Below, one piece after another: positions 41,031 through 51,725 of a DNA stretch of 64,000 bases. The position numbers and the translations under genes were made by a program. Under the pieces are notes generated by a model. That model saw only the letters and a program-made list of their open reading frames with translations, did no database searches and had not been told where the DNA came from. Location: positions 39,925,469 through 39,989,468 of the forward strand of contig OZ020485.1 in the NCBI GenBank assembly GCA_963971405.1, in the 5' to 3' direction. This stretch comes from Psococerastis gibbosa (taxonomy: Eukaryota; Arthropoda; Insecta; Psocodea; Psocidae). Numbering within the stretch: position 1 is the first letter of the stretch; each line of letters opens with the position of its first letter.

Positions 41031-41895
41031 ATGATTTTAGGAAACACTGTATCTTCCGTAAATATTATCGGATTGTAATGAAATTTGACACAAAAATGAA
41101 TTATGCAATTGTATTGATAGAGTTTGTTAACCAGCTAGATCCGCCAATTTGTTCCAAGATGGCGATTATAAAACCTTATAAAATTCATATCTCAGTTAAT
41201 ATTGGTCACACAGGAATGAAATAAAATTTGACTGCAAGTCCGTATTATTATCTACGATAATGGTGATAAACAATTTTTACGACAAATCAACGATTTTAAG
41301 ATAGCGTCCAGTCAAAGGACAAATGATATGATGCTTAATTAAAAGTTCATGGTCGTCATTGTGGTTCGAAATTTGGAGCACAAGAGTGTTTTTTGTGTTG
41401 ATATTGTGATGGGGAAAAGAATGAAGTATTTTTTATATTTTTAATTACATATTATGTACATAGCGTAGGCAGCATAGAGGAAAAGTGGCGTCTGCGCAAT
41501 GGAAATAAACAAATAAACGGGATCATATGATCATCAAGTTTTTTTTTCTTCAAAAAATTAGGTGCTAAAATTCGCATCAAATGCATTTTCATCTGAGTTA
41601 TTGTTCCAGTAATTAACTGTGAGCTATTAACGTGGTGTGCTTCTAATGCAGCTGCCGACTGAATGATTAAGAAATTCTTCCAGATACGTTTCATATTTTA
41701 TGACATCAGTTGGTACCTACCTACGTGTACATGAAGTACGTCCAGTATATGAATCTGGCGCCAACAAATTCTAATGCCAATTATGCAAATTACTAATAGC
41801 CACTTTGATTGCATGCTAAAAGGAAGTTTAATGTTAAAAATCTGGCATAAATAAAATAAAATAATAAATAATAAAATAATTACTTTTTGTGTTCT
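41031..41895. other. Possible diverged dispersed repeat
   Basis: TTATCGGATTGTAATGAAAT, TTGACACAAAAATG, CCAATTTGTTCCAAGATGGC resemble the GATGAAATTTG class of 4190-4480 and the stretch at 59500-59560 (CAGATTGTGATGAAACTTTG), but identity is low. No gene. Confidence 0.35.
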
Positions 41896-41899
41896 AGAA

Positions 41900-42290
41900 C
41901 AAACCTAACCAAGGTTACACTAAACTAAGAAGACCTGGGATCGCCTGCTTCGCATGCCCTCCGAAGCACGGCCAGGAAATTTAGAGTGTATAGGACTCAA
42001 ACCAGCAACCTCGGAATCCACTATAATCCATTCCGTCGGTCAACTTCCCTTCTCTCTGAGGTGACGGAGTATACCCCTAAGGTGCCTGAAGGCAATAAAC
42101 AGATTCACTCCACTTGCAAGGCTTATAAAGCAGAAATGCTGAAAGCAGGTGTTGCGAAAACAAACAAAAAAACTAGTACTAAGCCAGCCAAGTGGGGGCT
42201 ATAAAACCCGGCGCGCCTGCTTTACATGCCTTCGATACATGGGCCAAAAATGCAAGTATCTGACTCGATCGAACCAACAACCTTTGAAAG
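41900..42290. repeat. Composite of SINE-A and SINE-R pieces
   Basis: 41925-41985 is a minus SINE-A piece (CCTCCGAAGCACGGCCAGG). 41995-42165 is a SINE-R 3' extension in plus orientation (CGGAATCCACTATAATCCAT, GAAATGCTGAAAGCAGG). 42176-42290 is another minus SINE-A (CTAAGCCAGCCAAGTGGG, CCTTTGAAAGTCAGAGTTCG, with the reverse head). The small frames here are not genes. Confidence 0.55.
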
Positions 42291-42990
42291 TCAGAGTTCG
42301 TACCTTAACTCTACATGTTTGTTGGAATTGGGAATGACAGGAATCGGCAATCGGCTCCAACAAACAACGAACACCATTTAGTTCTGGGGAAATTAGTTTG
42401 TAGCTTGTGAAACAACAACAGTTAAGTAGGGATAACGACCACTTATATGAGTAATTACTAAATTTAAAGAATATTTTCCTGCCGCCAGTCTCCGAAATTC
42501 CCCCTCACAACGCTTATGCAGACTGGCGCCTGGTGCCTATTCAGAGCTGTTATGTCGTTTATGAGACAATATTGACATTTAAAAATTTCGTCTTGTCATT
42601 ATTTAATAAGCCATCCTGTGTCACTGAGTGGGTCATATGAGATGCTTGATTCAATGCCACGTACATATATCCGGTAAGAAAATATTACGGTACAATACAA
42701 TACACAAGTGCTATATAACACATACTGTAAATCTACCACAAACATAACAACAAAATGTATGTCCTACATAATTACATATATATTCCCCCATCACGCATCG
42801 AGTGATTAAAACGCCACCTCCCCCCACAGGTAAGCATGTAATATCCACCTGAACTCCCTATCATCCGACTGCTTTCTTTTTATATGCTACGGCAAGTAGT
42901 ACAAGTAAATTGTAATTTTTATTTTTTATTGTTCTTTCTTGTTTACGTTTTTTTTTTTGTACGTACACAACTCGCCGGGGGAGGAGGGAG
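42291..42990. other. No gene recognised
   Basis: AT-rich, no termini recognised. Confidence 0.4.
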
Positions 42991-42995
42991 AGCAA

Positions 42996-43110
42996 TGGCC
43001 TCAAGGCACTAGCGTCCGGCAGGGGTGAGTTCAGGAAATGGGTTCGGGACGACCCCCCCCCCCCACGTTGCGCACGCGGTGCTAAGGGGGAAGAGGAAGA
43101 AGAAGAAATA
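42996..43110 (+). pseudogene. LINE 3' end, GCGTCCGAC family, copy 2
   Basis: CACTAGCGTCCGGCAGGGGT, GAGTTCAGGAAATGGGTTCG, GGACGACC then a C run, CACGTTGCGCACGCGGTGCT, AAGGGGGAAGAGGAAGAAG. Matches 16880 and 47596. Confidence 0.65.
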
Positions 43111-43455
43111 ATGGAAGAACAAAACAGAAAATAACCGCAATTTCTTTTTCAGGTTTTCTTTTGTATTTTGATATTTTTTTTTTGTACCTATAGGTATAAC
43201 TGGTGTAAACTGTGCCTGTACAATTATAAATATAAATGTTATTATCATAGCTGATTACCCGTACATAATATCACTCATGGTTTGATTTTTGCAAAAAAAG
43301 CTGATACCAGCGATAATAAAAGAGAATAAATGGCCCCGATAGTGGTGAAACGTGGGGGAAAATACCAAAGGAAATGGCAAAGGAAACGTTTTCACTTTGT
43401 GGGGTTCCCAAATAAAAATTAAATAAAATAGCGTCAAATGAAAAACAATGCCATA
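43111..43455. other. No gene recognised
   Basis: AT-rich; minus frames 43009-43248 and 43255-43467 have no motif. Confidence 0.4.
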
Positions 43456-43630
43456 TATCGATGGCAAGGTGGTAGCGTGCTTGTACTTGTGAGAGTCTCT
43501 ACAAGGTATGAGATCGGAGACGTGTCGTAACTCACCACGAGTACTTACCTACAGAGGCGACTGAAGAGGTCAATCGGATACATTCATTATGTTACATTAT
43601 TATATATGTTTGTATGCGATTAACCTAACA
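43456..43630 (+). mobile_element. SINE-B copy, longest
   Basis: ATCGATGGCAAGGTGGTAGC, GTGCTTGTACTTGTGAGAGT, GAGATCGGAGACGTGTCGTA, ACTCACCACGAGTACTTACC, AGAGGCGACTGAAGAGGTCA, ATCGGATACATTCATTATG, TGTATGCGATTAACC. The extra TTACATTATTATATATG before GTTTGTATG is unique to this copy. Confidence 0.75.
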
Positions 43631-44368
43631 GGCCGGGCTGACCGTAGAATTCGGCGCAGTCAATTTCTGCGCACTTGACTCGTATTCTAAATAGCCTAAT
43701 GTAGACTGTATTGGGCTTATAGAGGGAACCACAGGCTTACACACGCGGAAACGTTGTTTGACTGAGCTGCGGATGTCCATCCAGCCCACCTGGCTAATAC
43801 TAATTTAAAAACAAACAGAAAACTACTAAACGTATCCTATTTCATACAGTATTCCGGCCTTCACAAAAGGAAGGCAGACCAGTGTTGTGAACGCGTGGGA
43901 TTACTAGAGAAACAAATTGCATGGCGTAAGTTTTAGCTATTGCTAAAAGTTGTCAGAAATGCCTTGGTATGACCTCCCACTTGTTTATACCAGGTCACCA
44001 CTCTTCCGACGCTGAGGATGGGACCATTCACTGGAGTTGCAGATCAGCCTACGCACCCATGTTCATCCATGACCACCGAAGGTGAAGTAATAAGATATTT
44101 ACTGCCGATAAGCTGGAAATTTATTACAATTGTTTCTTATTTATACAATGCACGAAGGTAACCCAGGGATTAGAAGCCAATTATCTTGAAAATTATATTT
44201 AAAAATTTACTTTTTAGCTTTTTGTGTGAGGTGAGTACCGTGAGTTCTATATATAGTTATATATAAAGTTCTATGTATAGGAAATTTGAGCGCGCCAAAT
44301 TGTATGTTTTAAATCCTAGGGCCATTGAAAAAATATTATTATAACCTAGGGGCCGAGTCTAATACTAC
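43631..44368. other. Unassigned, GC-moderate stretch
   Basis: 43640-44090 has less AT bias than its surroundings (CCTGGCTAATACTAAT, CCACTCTTCCGACGCTGAGG), but no frame above 60 codons and no second copy in the window. Confidence 0.35.
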
Positions 44369-44376
44369 CGTCTGTT

Positions 44377-45342
44377 CAGGGGAGTAGCTAAGCCATGATT
44401 TTTTGGGGGGAGGTGTGTCTATTTTGCTAACTGAAAAAACTTATAATAGACCTACCAAAATAACAGGGGGGCGGGGGTCTCCCCCGGAGGAAAAATTTGG
44501 AAATGTAAGTGCAAAATATTTGGATTTTACCCATTTTAACAGCGGTATAGTATAGTTTTTTTTAAAGCTTACGAAGTAATGGTTAAATACATATTCATAT
44601 TGCTGGAAACAGGGGGGGGGGGCTGGGGGTCTCCCCCTGGGGAAAAATTAGAAAATGTAAGTGCAAAATAGTTGGGTTTTACACATTTTATCAGCAGTAA
44701 AATCTATAATTTAAGGACGGAAGACACGTTCATGTAGGGTTTTTGTTTAGAATGTTCTATTTCATATTTGTACGCTAATTATTCTCAGGCCCAATGCCCC
44801 CCCCTCTGGGGAACCGCCACTGGATTTAACACGCCGTAGATAGCTTTTTACAATTTTACTGGCTAAACGCTCTTTCATTAATTGTGATGGTGACCATATA
44901 CATTCAAATCAAATCAAATCAAATCAAATCAAATATATTTATTCCAATTTTTCCAACAAGACAAGTATACATAAAATGATTAAAATTAACTTTAAATATT
45001 AAACAATAGATGCTGACTGCAAAAGATTGTCCATGTGCTTGTCGTCTACCAACAAAGCCTTTGTTTATTTTTACAGTTTACGTAGCTGTATGAGTTGGAT
45101 ACTTGTGCCAATTAAAATTTGAATTTCTCGCGCCTTTTTCTAAGTTTGACACACCGAGTTGGCAGGTTGGTTACATAAGAATAAAACATGTGTACAATCT
45201 TATTTTAAACCAACTTTATTTAGTTTTTTTCTTTGTATGGAACTTTGCTTTTGCCAACTGAGCAAAGGCAAATTACCAACTTTCGCAATTTTACCGATTA
45301 TTGGGGGGGGGGAAGGCCCCCCTCCCTATAGCTACTCCCCTG
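44377..45342. mobile_element. 966-bp hAT element, TSD CGTCTGTT
   Basis: Starts CAGGGGAGTAGCTAAGCC and ends CTATAGCTACTCCCCTG, with perfect CGTCTGTT at 44369-44376 and 45343-45350. Inside are two related segments, 44461-44550 and 44605-44700, both AAAAATT.G.AAATGTAAGTG, CAAAATA.TTGG.TTTTAC, and TTTTA.CAGC; they also match 14643-14710. The (AAATC)n LINE tail at 44905-45000 lies within. No transposase frame; the 66-codon frame at 45159-45359 is not one. Confidence 0.9.
44905..45000 (-). mobile_element. LINE 3' tail with (GATTT)n
   Basis: Minus strand: TTTTATGTATACTTGTCTTG, TTGGAAAAATTGGAATAAAT, ATATTTGATTTGATTTGATT, five or six pentamer units. AATAAA is intact. It is nested inside the 966-bp hAT element. 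Confidence 0.7.
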
Positions 45343-45412
45343 CGTCTGTTGTGTTGTAGTATAATATATAAATAATAATGTCATGAAGGACTTTTTATGA
45401 ACCTAGGTCTAC

Positions 45413-45606
45413 CATTGGCGGATCCAGCGGGAAATTTAGGGGGGGGGGGTCACAAGTTGTATCTAAGTTTAAAAGGTAATTTTTTTAATTGAAAAGTTGA
45501 GTTTTATCAATTTTTTTACTAAGTAGGTATCTTATGAATTCACTCATTTAATGGGGGTCACGACCCCCCTGACACCCCCCCCCCCTTTGGTTCCGCCTTT
45601 GAGTTG
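45413..45606 (-). mobile_element. hAT element, CAGTGGCGGATCC family (inverted), TSD AGGTCTAC
   Basis: Starts CATTGGCGGATCCAGCGGG and ends GGTTCCGCCTTTGAGTTG. Flanks AGGTCTAC (45405-45412) and AGGCCTAC (45607-45614) differ by one transition. The interior is the reverse of 10020-10206 (CACAAGTTGTATCTAAGTTT, GAATTCACTCATTTAATG). Confidence 0.85.
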
Positions 45607-45614
45607 AGGCCTAC

Positions 45615-46200
45615 TAATCAAATTTTCATGAGAAATGTGACTTTGTGCAAATTTCGCACTTAAACTTGGTACGAACTGCAAATGATAACGTAATAAATTA
45701 TTGTATTCCAAAATCGCTGACTCTGGATAGGCAGAGACAACTCCTCTGAACCCCGTTTTTACATTTTTCAGTTACTTCTTCATTTCATAGGCATGGAAAT
45801 GGCCCCCGTCAGTAAAGCTAATCACAGCTCACGGGGGCAATTTGGTCAGCACTCTTGTCGGATGAGCCGAAATAGAGCGTTTTCTCTGGAGGGTTTGCTG
45901 CGGTGCTGAGGTAACGGAGCGTTACGCGCCCTGGCTGCGTGACCTGCTTCTCCCCAGCCGCGTGCGTGTTCGGCCGCAACTTATTTCCGCATACGATTGA
46001 TTGAACAAACGTACCCAGACTCACACAGGTGGCACCCACTCTGTCATGATGCCCTGATGCCCCCCCCCCCTCCAATCAGCTATAGGTTAGGTGGAGTTCT
46101 TGGCCTTCTTAATGGCTTGACCAAACGACTGAGGGCGGTTACCACCATCTTTGGAGAAGTCCCGGTAACGAATACTACACCATGCTAAAGTATAATTATG
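45615..46200. other. No gene recognised
   Basis: 45830-46010 is GC-rich (GGTGCTGAGGTAACGGAGCG, CGTGACCTGCTTCTCCCCAG) and gives an 85-codon minus frame, 45818-46075, lacking motifs. It could be an old repeat. A C run lies at 46059-46068. Confidence 0.3.
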
Positions 46201-46207
46201 TATATGT

Positions 46208-46420
46208 GTCAGGACGTGTAGAGTAGTGGTACAGACTCCGACTTTCACCCGAAAGGTTGTTAGTTCGAGCCTCACACTTGCTACATTTTCTGGCCATGCT
46301 TCGGAGGGCATGCAAAGCAGGCGGTCCCGGGTCTTGCTAGTTGAGGGTAAGACAGGGCAATATAGCCCTAACTCCACTAGGTTGGCTTAGTAATGGAACA
46401 AAGTCAATATTTATTTATTT
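46208..46420 (+). mobile_element. SINE-A, full length with (TATT)n tail
   Basis: GTCAGGACGTGTAGAGTAGT, GGTACAGACTCCGACTTTCA, CCCGAAAGGTTGTTAGTTCG, GGCCATGCTTCGGAGGGC, AGGGCAATATAGCCCTAACT, GTAATGGAACAAAGTC and ATTTATTTATTTATTTATAT. The minus 96-codon frame over it is a shadow. Confidence 0.85.
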
Positions 46421-46692
46421 ATTTATATATTATGTTTTATTAGTAGCTTACAGCGTACCCAGCAAACAGACGTAGACAAAACCTGAGAACCGTTGTTGGG
46501 GTGCACACATTCCTACACCTAATATTTTTTGATGATATTTATTAGTTTTCGGTACCTAAAACAAGCTTTCAATCTAGTATAAGCTAACAAAGTACAATTA
46601 AAATTATTCAGAGTAAATTTACAACCCTTTGGAGGGCTATGGCCCTGTCAAAACTTTATTGGGCATATTGTCTAATATTGTGAATTTGTATT
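46421..46692. other. No gene recognised
   Basis: AT-rich, without assignable feature. Confidence 0.4.
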
Positions 46693-46844
46693 GTTGACGC
46701 AAGTTAAAGGATGTTTCACTGTGAATGGACTAGGTTTCTAAGTATTAAAATAGTAAATCTTTACTTTTACAAAGTAGGTACTGAAAACCCAATTATTACT
46801 GAGAGTCCCAATTCAGAGTAAGACTTTCCGTAACTTGCGTCAAC
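46693..46844. mobile_element. Foldback element, GTTGACGCAAGTTA termini
   Basis: Left GTTGACGCAAGTTAAAGGAT, GTTTCACTGTGAATGG; right CCCAATTCAGAGTAAGACTT, TCCGTAACTTGCGTCAAC. A related half is at 33661-33700 (AAAAGGAAGTTTCACTCTGA, ATTGGAACTTGGGACGAC). No ORF; TSD unclear. Confidence 0.65.
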
Positions 46845-47595
46845 AGCTTGAGGCAGATTAAGCACTTCAAATGGAAATGTTTTACAACTAATAAATACAT
46901 TGCGAACGCTAATAGCAAATTTTTAGACTTTTAATGATGTCAAAACTAAAAAGCACAGTATACATTACAATATTATTAATATTATTATTCCGTATAAAAT
47001 AACAGAAGAAAATGAAATTTCCACATAAAAGTCAAACAAACAAAATGAAATTGAAATATTACACCCGAGGAAATCCGAGTAAAATAGGTACGGTAGTGTT
47101 TTTAAAAGAAATCCAAAGAACTTGCGCGGCAAAGAAGTGAATGGCTCTAATCTGGAAAACTAGAGGCGAAGCTGTTGGGAAATTGTGCACGTTTTCAATT
47201 ACCTATTCATTGATTTTAACGGCTCCCCCTCTAGCCAATGAAGTATCTACTGAGTAACTTGCGTATTCAGCAGTCGGCAGGAGGATGTAAGTAATGAAGG
47301 ATTACATCCTTTAAGAGATTAAAAACAATTTTTTATTTCTCTGGGCTTCTGTACTTATTAAAAAGAATGAAAGTGCTTTTCGTAAAGCAACTGATTACAG
47401 CACATTAAAACTGTTTTCGATCAACTGTACCTACGTTATTGATAAGTATATCTGGAAATTTGCCGTTAGAAACTATCATGCTAGTCCTAGAAAAAAGGAA
47501 ACTTATTGCAAGCATTTAAATTTAAAAATTTAAAAAAAGGAACGACAGAAAGAAAAAGGAAAGAATTAAATAACAATTCGCCGGAGGAAGAGGAA
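46845..47595. other. No gene recognised
   Basis: AT-rich, no motif-bearing frame. Confidence 0.4.
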
Positions 47596-47720
47596 AACAA
47601 TGGCGTTAGCGTCCGACAGGGTCGAGTACAAGAAATGGGTCTGGGACGACCCCCTCACGCTGCACACGCGGCACTAAGAGGGAAGAGGAAGAAGAAGAAG
47701 AAGAAAAAGAAGAAAAAACA
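47596..47720 (+). pseudogene. LINE 3' end, GCGTCCGAC family, copy 3
   Basis: AATGGCGTTAGCGTCCGACA, GGGTCGAGTACAAGAAATGG, GTCTGGGACGACCCCCTCAC, GCTGCACACGCGGCACTAAG, AGGGAAGAGGAAGAAG and a (GAA)n tract. The plus frame here (47506-47772) shows SDRVEYKKW-like wording at the LINE tail. Confidence 0.65.
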
Positions 47721-47856
47721 TACAAGCACTATGACAAGTTGTGCGCCAGCCGTTTACCTAGATATACCGTGATAGTGCTTTTCATTCTTTGTGCCTTCAT
47801 AGTCTGTAACAACTTCTCAGTGAGAAAAAAAAGTGTGATTTCAGATGGAATCAATA

Positions 47857-48090
47857 CCATGGTGACGACCAGCAAGCTAAGTCGTGACGCACCTTTAGCG
47901 TGACATCATTTCCATTATAGCTTTCGGGGTAACTTGTACTGGTATATGAATGACGTAGAAGCAAACCGGGTAAATTCCGCAAATTTCTGAAATTTAATTT
48001 TGGCACCAAAGGATTCCTTATTCAATACGGGGTATAACACTGGCTTTAAACTAACTTGGGTTATATGAGAAATAGAGAAAAAAATAAAAA
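47857..48090. repeat. 230-bp dispersed repeat, copy 1
   Basis: Starts CATGGTGACGACCAGCAAGC and ends GAGAAATAGAGAAAAAAATA. About 170 bp of the 3' part is nearly identical to 56071-56321 (GGTATATGAATGACGTAGAA, CCAAAGGATTCCTTATTCAA, TATAACACTGGCTTTAAACT). Both copies keep the same minus frame open (SHITQVSLKPVLYPVLNKES), which reflects recent copying rather than proven coding. Confidence 0.8.
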
Positions 48091-48144
48091 TACTAGAGAA
48101 CAAGTATAATGCGAATCTTGTCAAAGGGCAGTAGAGGGTTTAAC

Positions 48145-48265
48145 AGACACTGGACTTGTGGACTGATGGCTTGTAGTCCAGCGGTTAAGACCCCCTAGTT
48201 GGATGTAGATCGTGGGTTCTAATCCCGCCAAGTCCAGTTTGTTGTAAATCCACTAATTTCAGTTA
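48145..48265 (+). mobile_element. SINE-D copy, tRNA-like with extended acceptor pairing
   Basis: CACTGGACTTGTGG at the left pairs with CCAAGTCCAGT at the right. Between them TAGTCCAGCGGTTAAGAC is a good D-arm/A-box and ATCGTGGGTTCTAATCCCGC a B box. The following TCCACTAATTTCAGTTACCG is the SINE-D body. The anticodon arm is not formed, so this is not a functional tRNA gene. Confidence 0.7.
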
Positions 48266-48957
48266 CCGATGGATTCGTCTGGTTGAGATCTTTCATCGAA
48301 ATTTATTACCAGAAGCTGATTCTGGCGTAGTCTAGCGTAAAACATTCAAATATTGGGTTTAAAAGCAAGCATTTTTAACTCTCCTGCAAAATTAACTGAA
48401 ATTTACTTCGTCGGGTTTGGTTCTATGCCACTCATATTATGTTCGTAGTGCATTCTTGTAAGAGACCGACCGATATTACGACACGGATACTGAGCAGGTA
48501 AGATTGCAGGGGAAAGTGGTCATAAAAATTCAAAAAACGTAGCAAAAGCAATGGACTTTTATGTTGTAACGTTTTATAATTTTAAATGTTTTAATGATAT
48601 CAAAAGGTTCTTGGGGAAACTTTCTCTGGAACATGGTGAGTTAATGCAAATTGAACATTTTCTAAAGTAAATTTGCTTGAGACTTCTTTGCACAGATGCT
48701 TCTAGGTATACTGTAGATAAGAATCAGGTATGAGACCTGGAGGGAGAAGGGTGGGGGTGGCGAGAAGTTGCATGATTTCGAGCTCCATAAGATTGGGATG
48801 GTAATTTTGGAAAATAATTAAACCTGAAAAATCCTGAGCTATAAATCGTACTCGAACGTAATTAGCTTATGCACATAGTGAGATTAATGATTGTATCTTG
48901 AAGATTCTACTATAATATTTATTGTTGATTATGACTATATTGAGCCTGTACAGACCA
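48266..48957. other. No gene recognised
   Basis: AT-rich; a GGAGGGAGAAGGGTGGGGGT patch lies near 48740. Confidence 0.4.
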
Positions 48958-49539
48958 CTACGCAGGGATTTTGACGTACAAAGAGGTGAAGTGGAGCTGG
49001 AAAATCATATGCAAGGATTTGCTGCACACCAATTGCTGAGATTGTGGCCTCAGAAGAAGAAGAAGATAGACCCATTGTATGCTACCCTCAACGGCAAGTT
49101 GTGACGTTAAGTGAGTTAAGACATTAAATGTCATCACGTCTTCATAAAATTTAAAAAAATAAAGTAGATTTTTTACTATTATCCTCGTCACTTCCACCTT
49201 AACATAGAAATAGATCTGTAACCGTACGTATTCTATTCTATTGCTTCTACTCTGATACTGTACCGTAGACTGATTACAAGACGAGATATGACTTATATAA
49301 GTAATGACAGACATCAGGCATGACACTCCCGGTAGATGCTGAAAGGAGAAATTGAATAGACCAAGATGAAAGGGACCCAAAATATAATGTCTCCAATCAC
49401 GAATAGATGAATTCATGCCTATGAAGTCTGAAATCCGTGAATGGCGGATCGTAATCCGGAGGAGAAGCGGAGCGGTTGTGATAAATGAAAAGGCAGGGAT
49501 ATCAAAGGCTAAGTTAAAAGCACTATTAGTCAGATTCAA
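48958..49539 (-). other. 193-codon open frame, longest in the window
   Basis: The minus frame is open over 582 bp with no recognised domain. Composition is hydrophobic and aromatic with runs such as LLLLLRP. On the plus strand the first 150 bp reads REVELENHMQGF-like and ends in GAAGAAGAAGAAG, and 49420-49540 reads SEIREWRIVIRRRSGAVV, so the real coding sense may be plus, as a decayed LINE tail. I do not call a gene. Confidence 0.25.
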
Positions 49540-49884
49540 ACAATAAACAATTTGAAATACTCGAGAGCTGGGATTGATGCCCGGTTCCCGAGAAACCTAT
49601 TTGTTACATCCGGCGGCACCAACCCCCCGCAGAAGCGGATTCAGCTTCTATACATTCACCAGGCTACGCCCTACTTTTGATTTTCTTCTAGTCTCACCTG
49701 TTAAGATTTGGATTTGTCTTACCGTATATTACATGGCATGGTGTAACGGGTATCACCCGTTCTTGTCAGTCAGTCTTTTAGGGATTAAAGGGCAGACTGA
49801 GTTCTAAATGTAAACACTCCACTTTGTTCTCGAACATCTAATAAATAAATAATAAACAAATAATGACTCTATTTTTTAGCGCCA
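49540..49884. other. No gene recognised
   Basis: A 77-codon plus frame at 49574-49807 has no motif; CCGGCGGCACCAACCC and AGAAGCGGATTCAGC resemble a short degenerate repeat end. Confidence 0.35.
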
Positions 49885-50015
49885 ACGGCCTTACCAAGTT
49901 GAATCCATGAATCCAGGCGTTAGGAAAAAAACTTTATTTTTTAGCTACCACCCTAGCGGAGTTAGGGCCATAAGGCCCTCTCTTACACTCAACTAGGGGT
50001 CAGCTACAGCCATGC
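49885..50015. repeat. SINE-R 5' fragment followed by minus SINE-A
   Basis: AACGGCCTTACCAAGTTGAA then TCCATGAATCC is the SINE-R start (plus). ACTTTATTTTTTAGC, CCCTAGCGGAGTTAGGGC, CTCTTACACTCAACTAGG is a minus SINE-A fragment. Confidence 0.55.
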
Positions 50016-51717
50016 TACAAATTTTATCGGATTGCTATTACCTTAGAGCGAAATAAACACTCACACACAATAAATCCTAGCCTATATTATTTTTCAACAC
50101 GCATTATTTTTGCTTATGTAGACTGCCTACATCGTTAAAGTTATTCAGTGTATTGCCTATATATGGGTAAATTATAAAAAGCTTATAAAGCGGAAACGGA
50201 ATTTCCCCTGTTAAATATTCACTAGCAATATCTGTTTAAATATTCTAACAGAGCTCATTGAAAAGCCTAAATAACTAAGCGGAATAATGGATAACAAAAA
50301 ACAACATTGTCTGCTCGATTTTATTGAAGGATGAGCATGACAAGAACGTGTCTGCTGAAAAAAGCACAAACGTGTTCTGACAATTTATCAAAAAAAAAAA
50401 TATAACAAGCTGTATATCCATACAGTACGGTTTTGTATAAGAGGATGCTACTCTTTTCACAAAGCAAAAGCTACCCCGTAAGCACGATAGACACGCATAT
50501 GCTAGGATGCTTGGTAATAACGACTGCATAGAAGCTAAAATTGAATATTTTATTGAATATAGGGGCATACAAATGTACAATACAAGTTACAATAGTAGTA
50601 CCGTATATTGTGAATAGAGCCTAGCTTTAGCCATCGATATCTTCTGCAATAGTCTGTTATAGCAGTTAGTGCTGTGAAGAGGAACGAAATTGCAATAAAT
50701 CCCATCACATTTCATACGATATGGACTTCATTGACAGGGACCATGTTCACCGATTTTTTTTTCTTTCATCATTTACCACCCTCAGGCATCAGATTTAAAA
50801 GCAAGTAAGTCAAATGTTCGAGTAGTCCTATACAGAAATAATGTAAATAGTTTTTCCATTAATTCTATTTTACGTGAAATTTTAGTCCCCAATACTTTTA
50901 ACGAAAGAACTAAGGTACCAAAAATTAAATATCTCCTATAATATGAAGCACGAAGTTGCTTTCTAAAACTATTCAGTCAAATTTTTAATAACTTGCTCTG
51001 TAAAAAATAATAATATTAATAATTATAAAAACAACGAATTTCGTGGAGTCAAATTTCAAAAGTAGCATGTCCTCTTAAAATAGTTATTAAATAATAGCCA
51101 ATTGATACTGTAACCATTCCCCTACAATATTTTATCTATAATTGCAATATCAGAAATAGTTCAGTCTGCCAACTGCGAAGGAGTCAGCGCGAGAGAGGGT
51201 GGGGGTGAAAGCAGATGCAAATGGAACCAAGGTTTTTATGGGCAGTTTTTCACGAGTTGTCGAAGATGCCGGGTAATAGGAGAAGACCGCCCCATTCGGA
51301 TCGGGCTAATGCCCAGGGCCATTTGTCAGCATCCGGTTACGCCCTTACCCCCCTCCCCAAGTCCCTTTTTGGGTCCCTTCAATCTTGGCTGCCACAGAAG
51401 ACCTATGACCCGGACGAAATAAAGTAGCGAGGCTTGGAGGCTAATCACAGCCCGACAGGATCATGTGCTCAATTGAGAAAGAGCTTCTATTTTTTTGGAG
51501 ACATCGGACCTCACGTGGTAAAGTTCAAGACGCGTGTTCCCTCTCTTAGTCCTACAAGTGGGTACTTAAGTTTACAAGCACAACCGCGGAGTGTCATAAC
51601 AATTAAAAACATGTCATTGCATGTCAACATGCTATTTTTATGCATGAAAATCTTACTTGATGGCAATTAGTATTTTTCAAAATTGTACAACAGTAAAAGT
51701 AGCCCTCTAACTGTTTG
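50016..51717. other. AT-rich DNA without recognised gene
   Basis: A 101-codon minus frame (50275-50580) and frames at 51215-51427 and 51434-51670 have no known motifs. The stretch 51180-51460 is GC-richer (GAGAGGGTGGGGGTG, CCCCCCTCCCC). AATTTTTAATAACTTGCT at 50975 recalls the 22590-22868 arm. Confidence 0.35.
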
Positions 51718-51725
51718 TCTAGCTA

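Noticed and set aside
47915..48124. Minus frame SHITQVSLKPVLYP shared with 56164-56352
   Set aside because: Shared because the 230-bp repeat is duplicated; no independent sign of coding.
48145..48240. Functional tRNA gene
   Set aside because: A and B boxes are present, but the anticodon arm does not fold and SINE body sequence follows.
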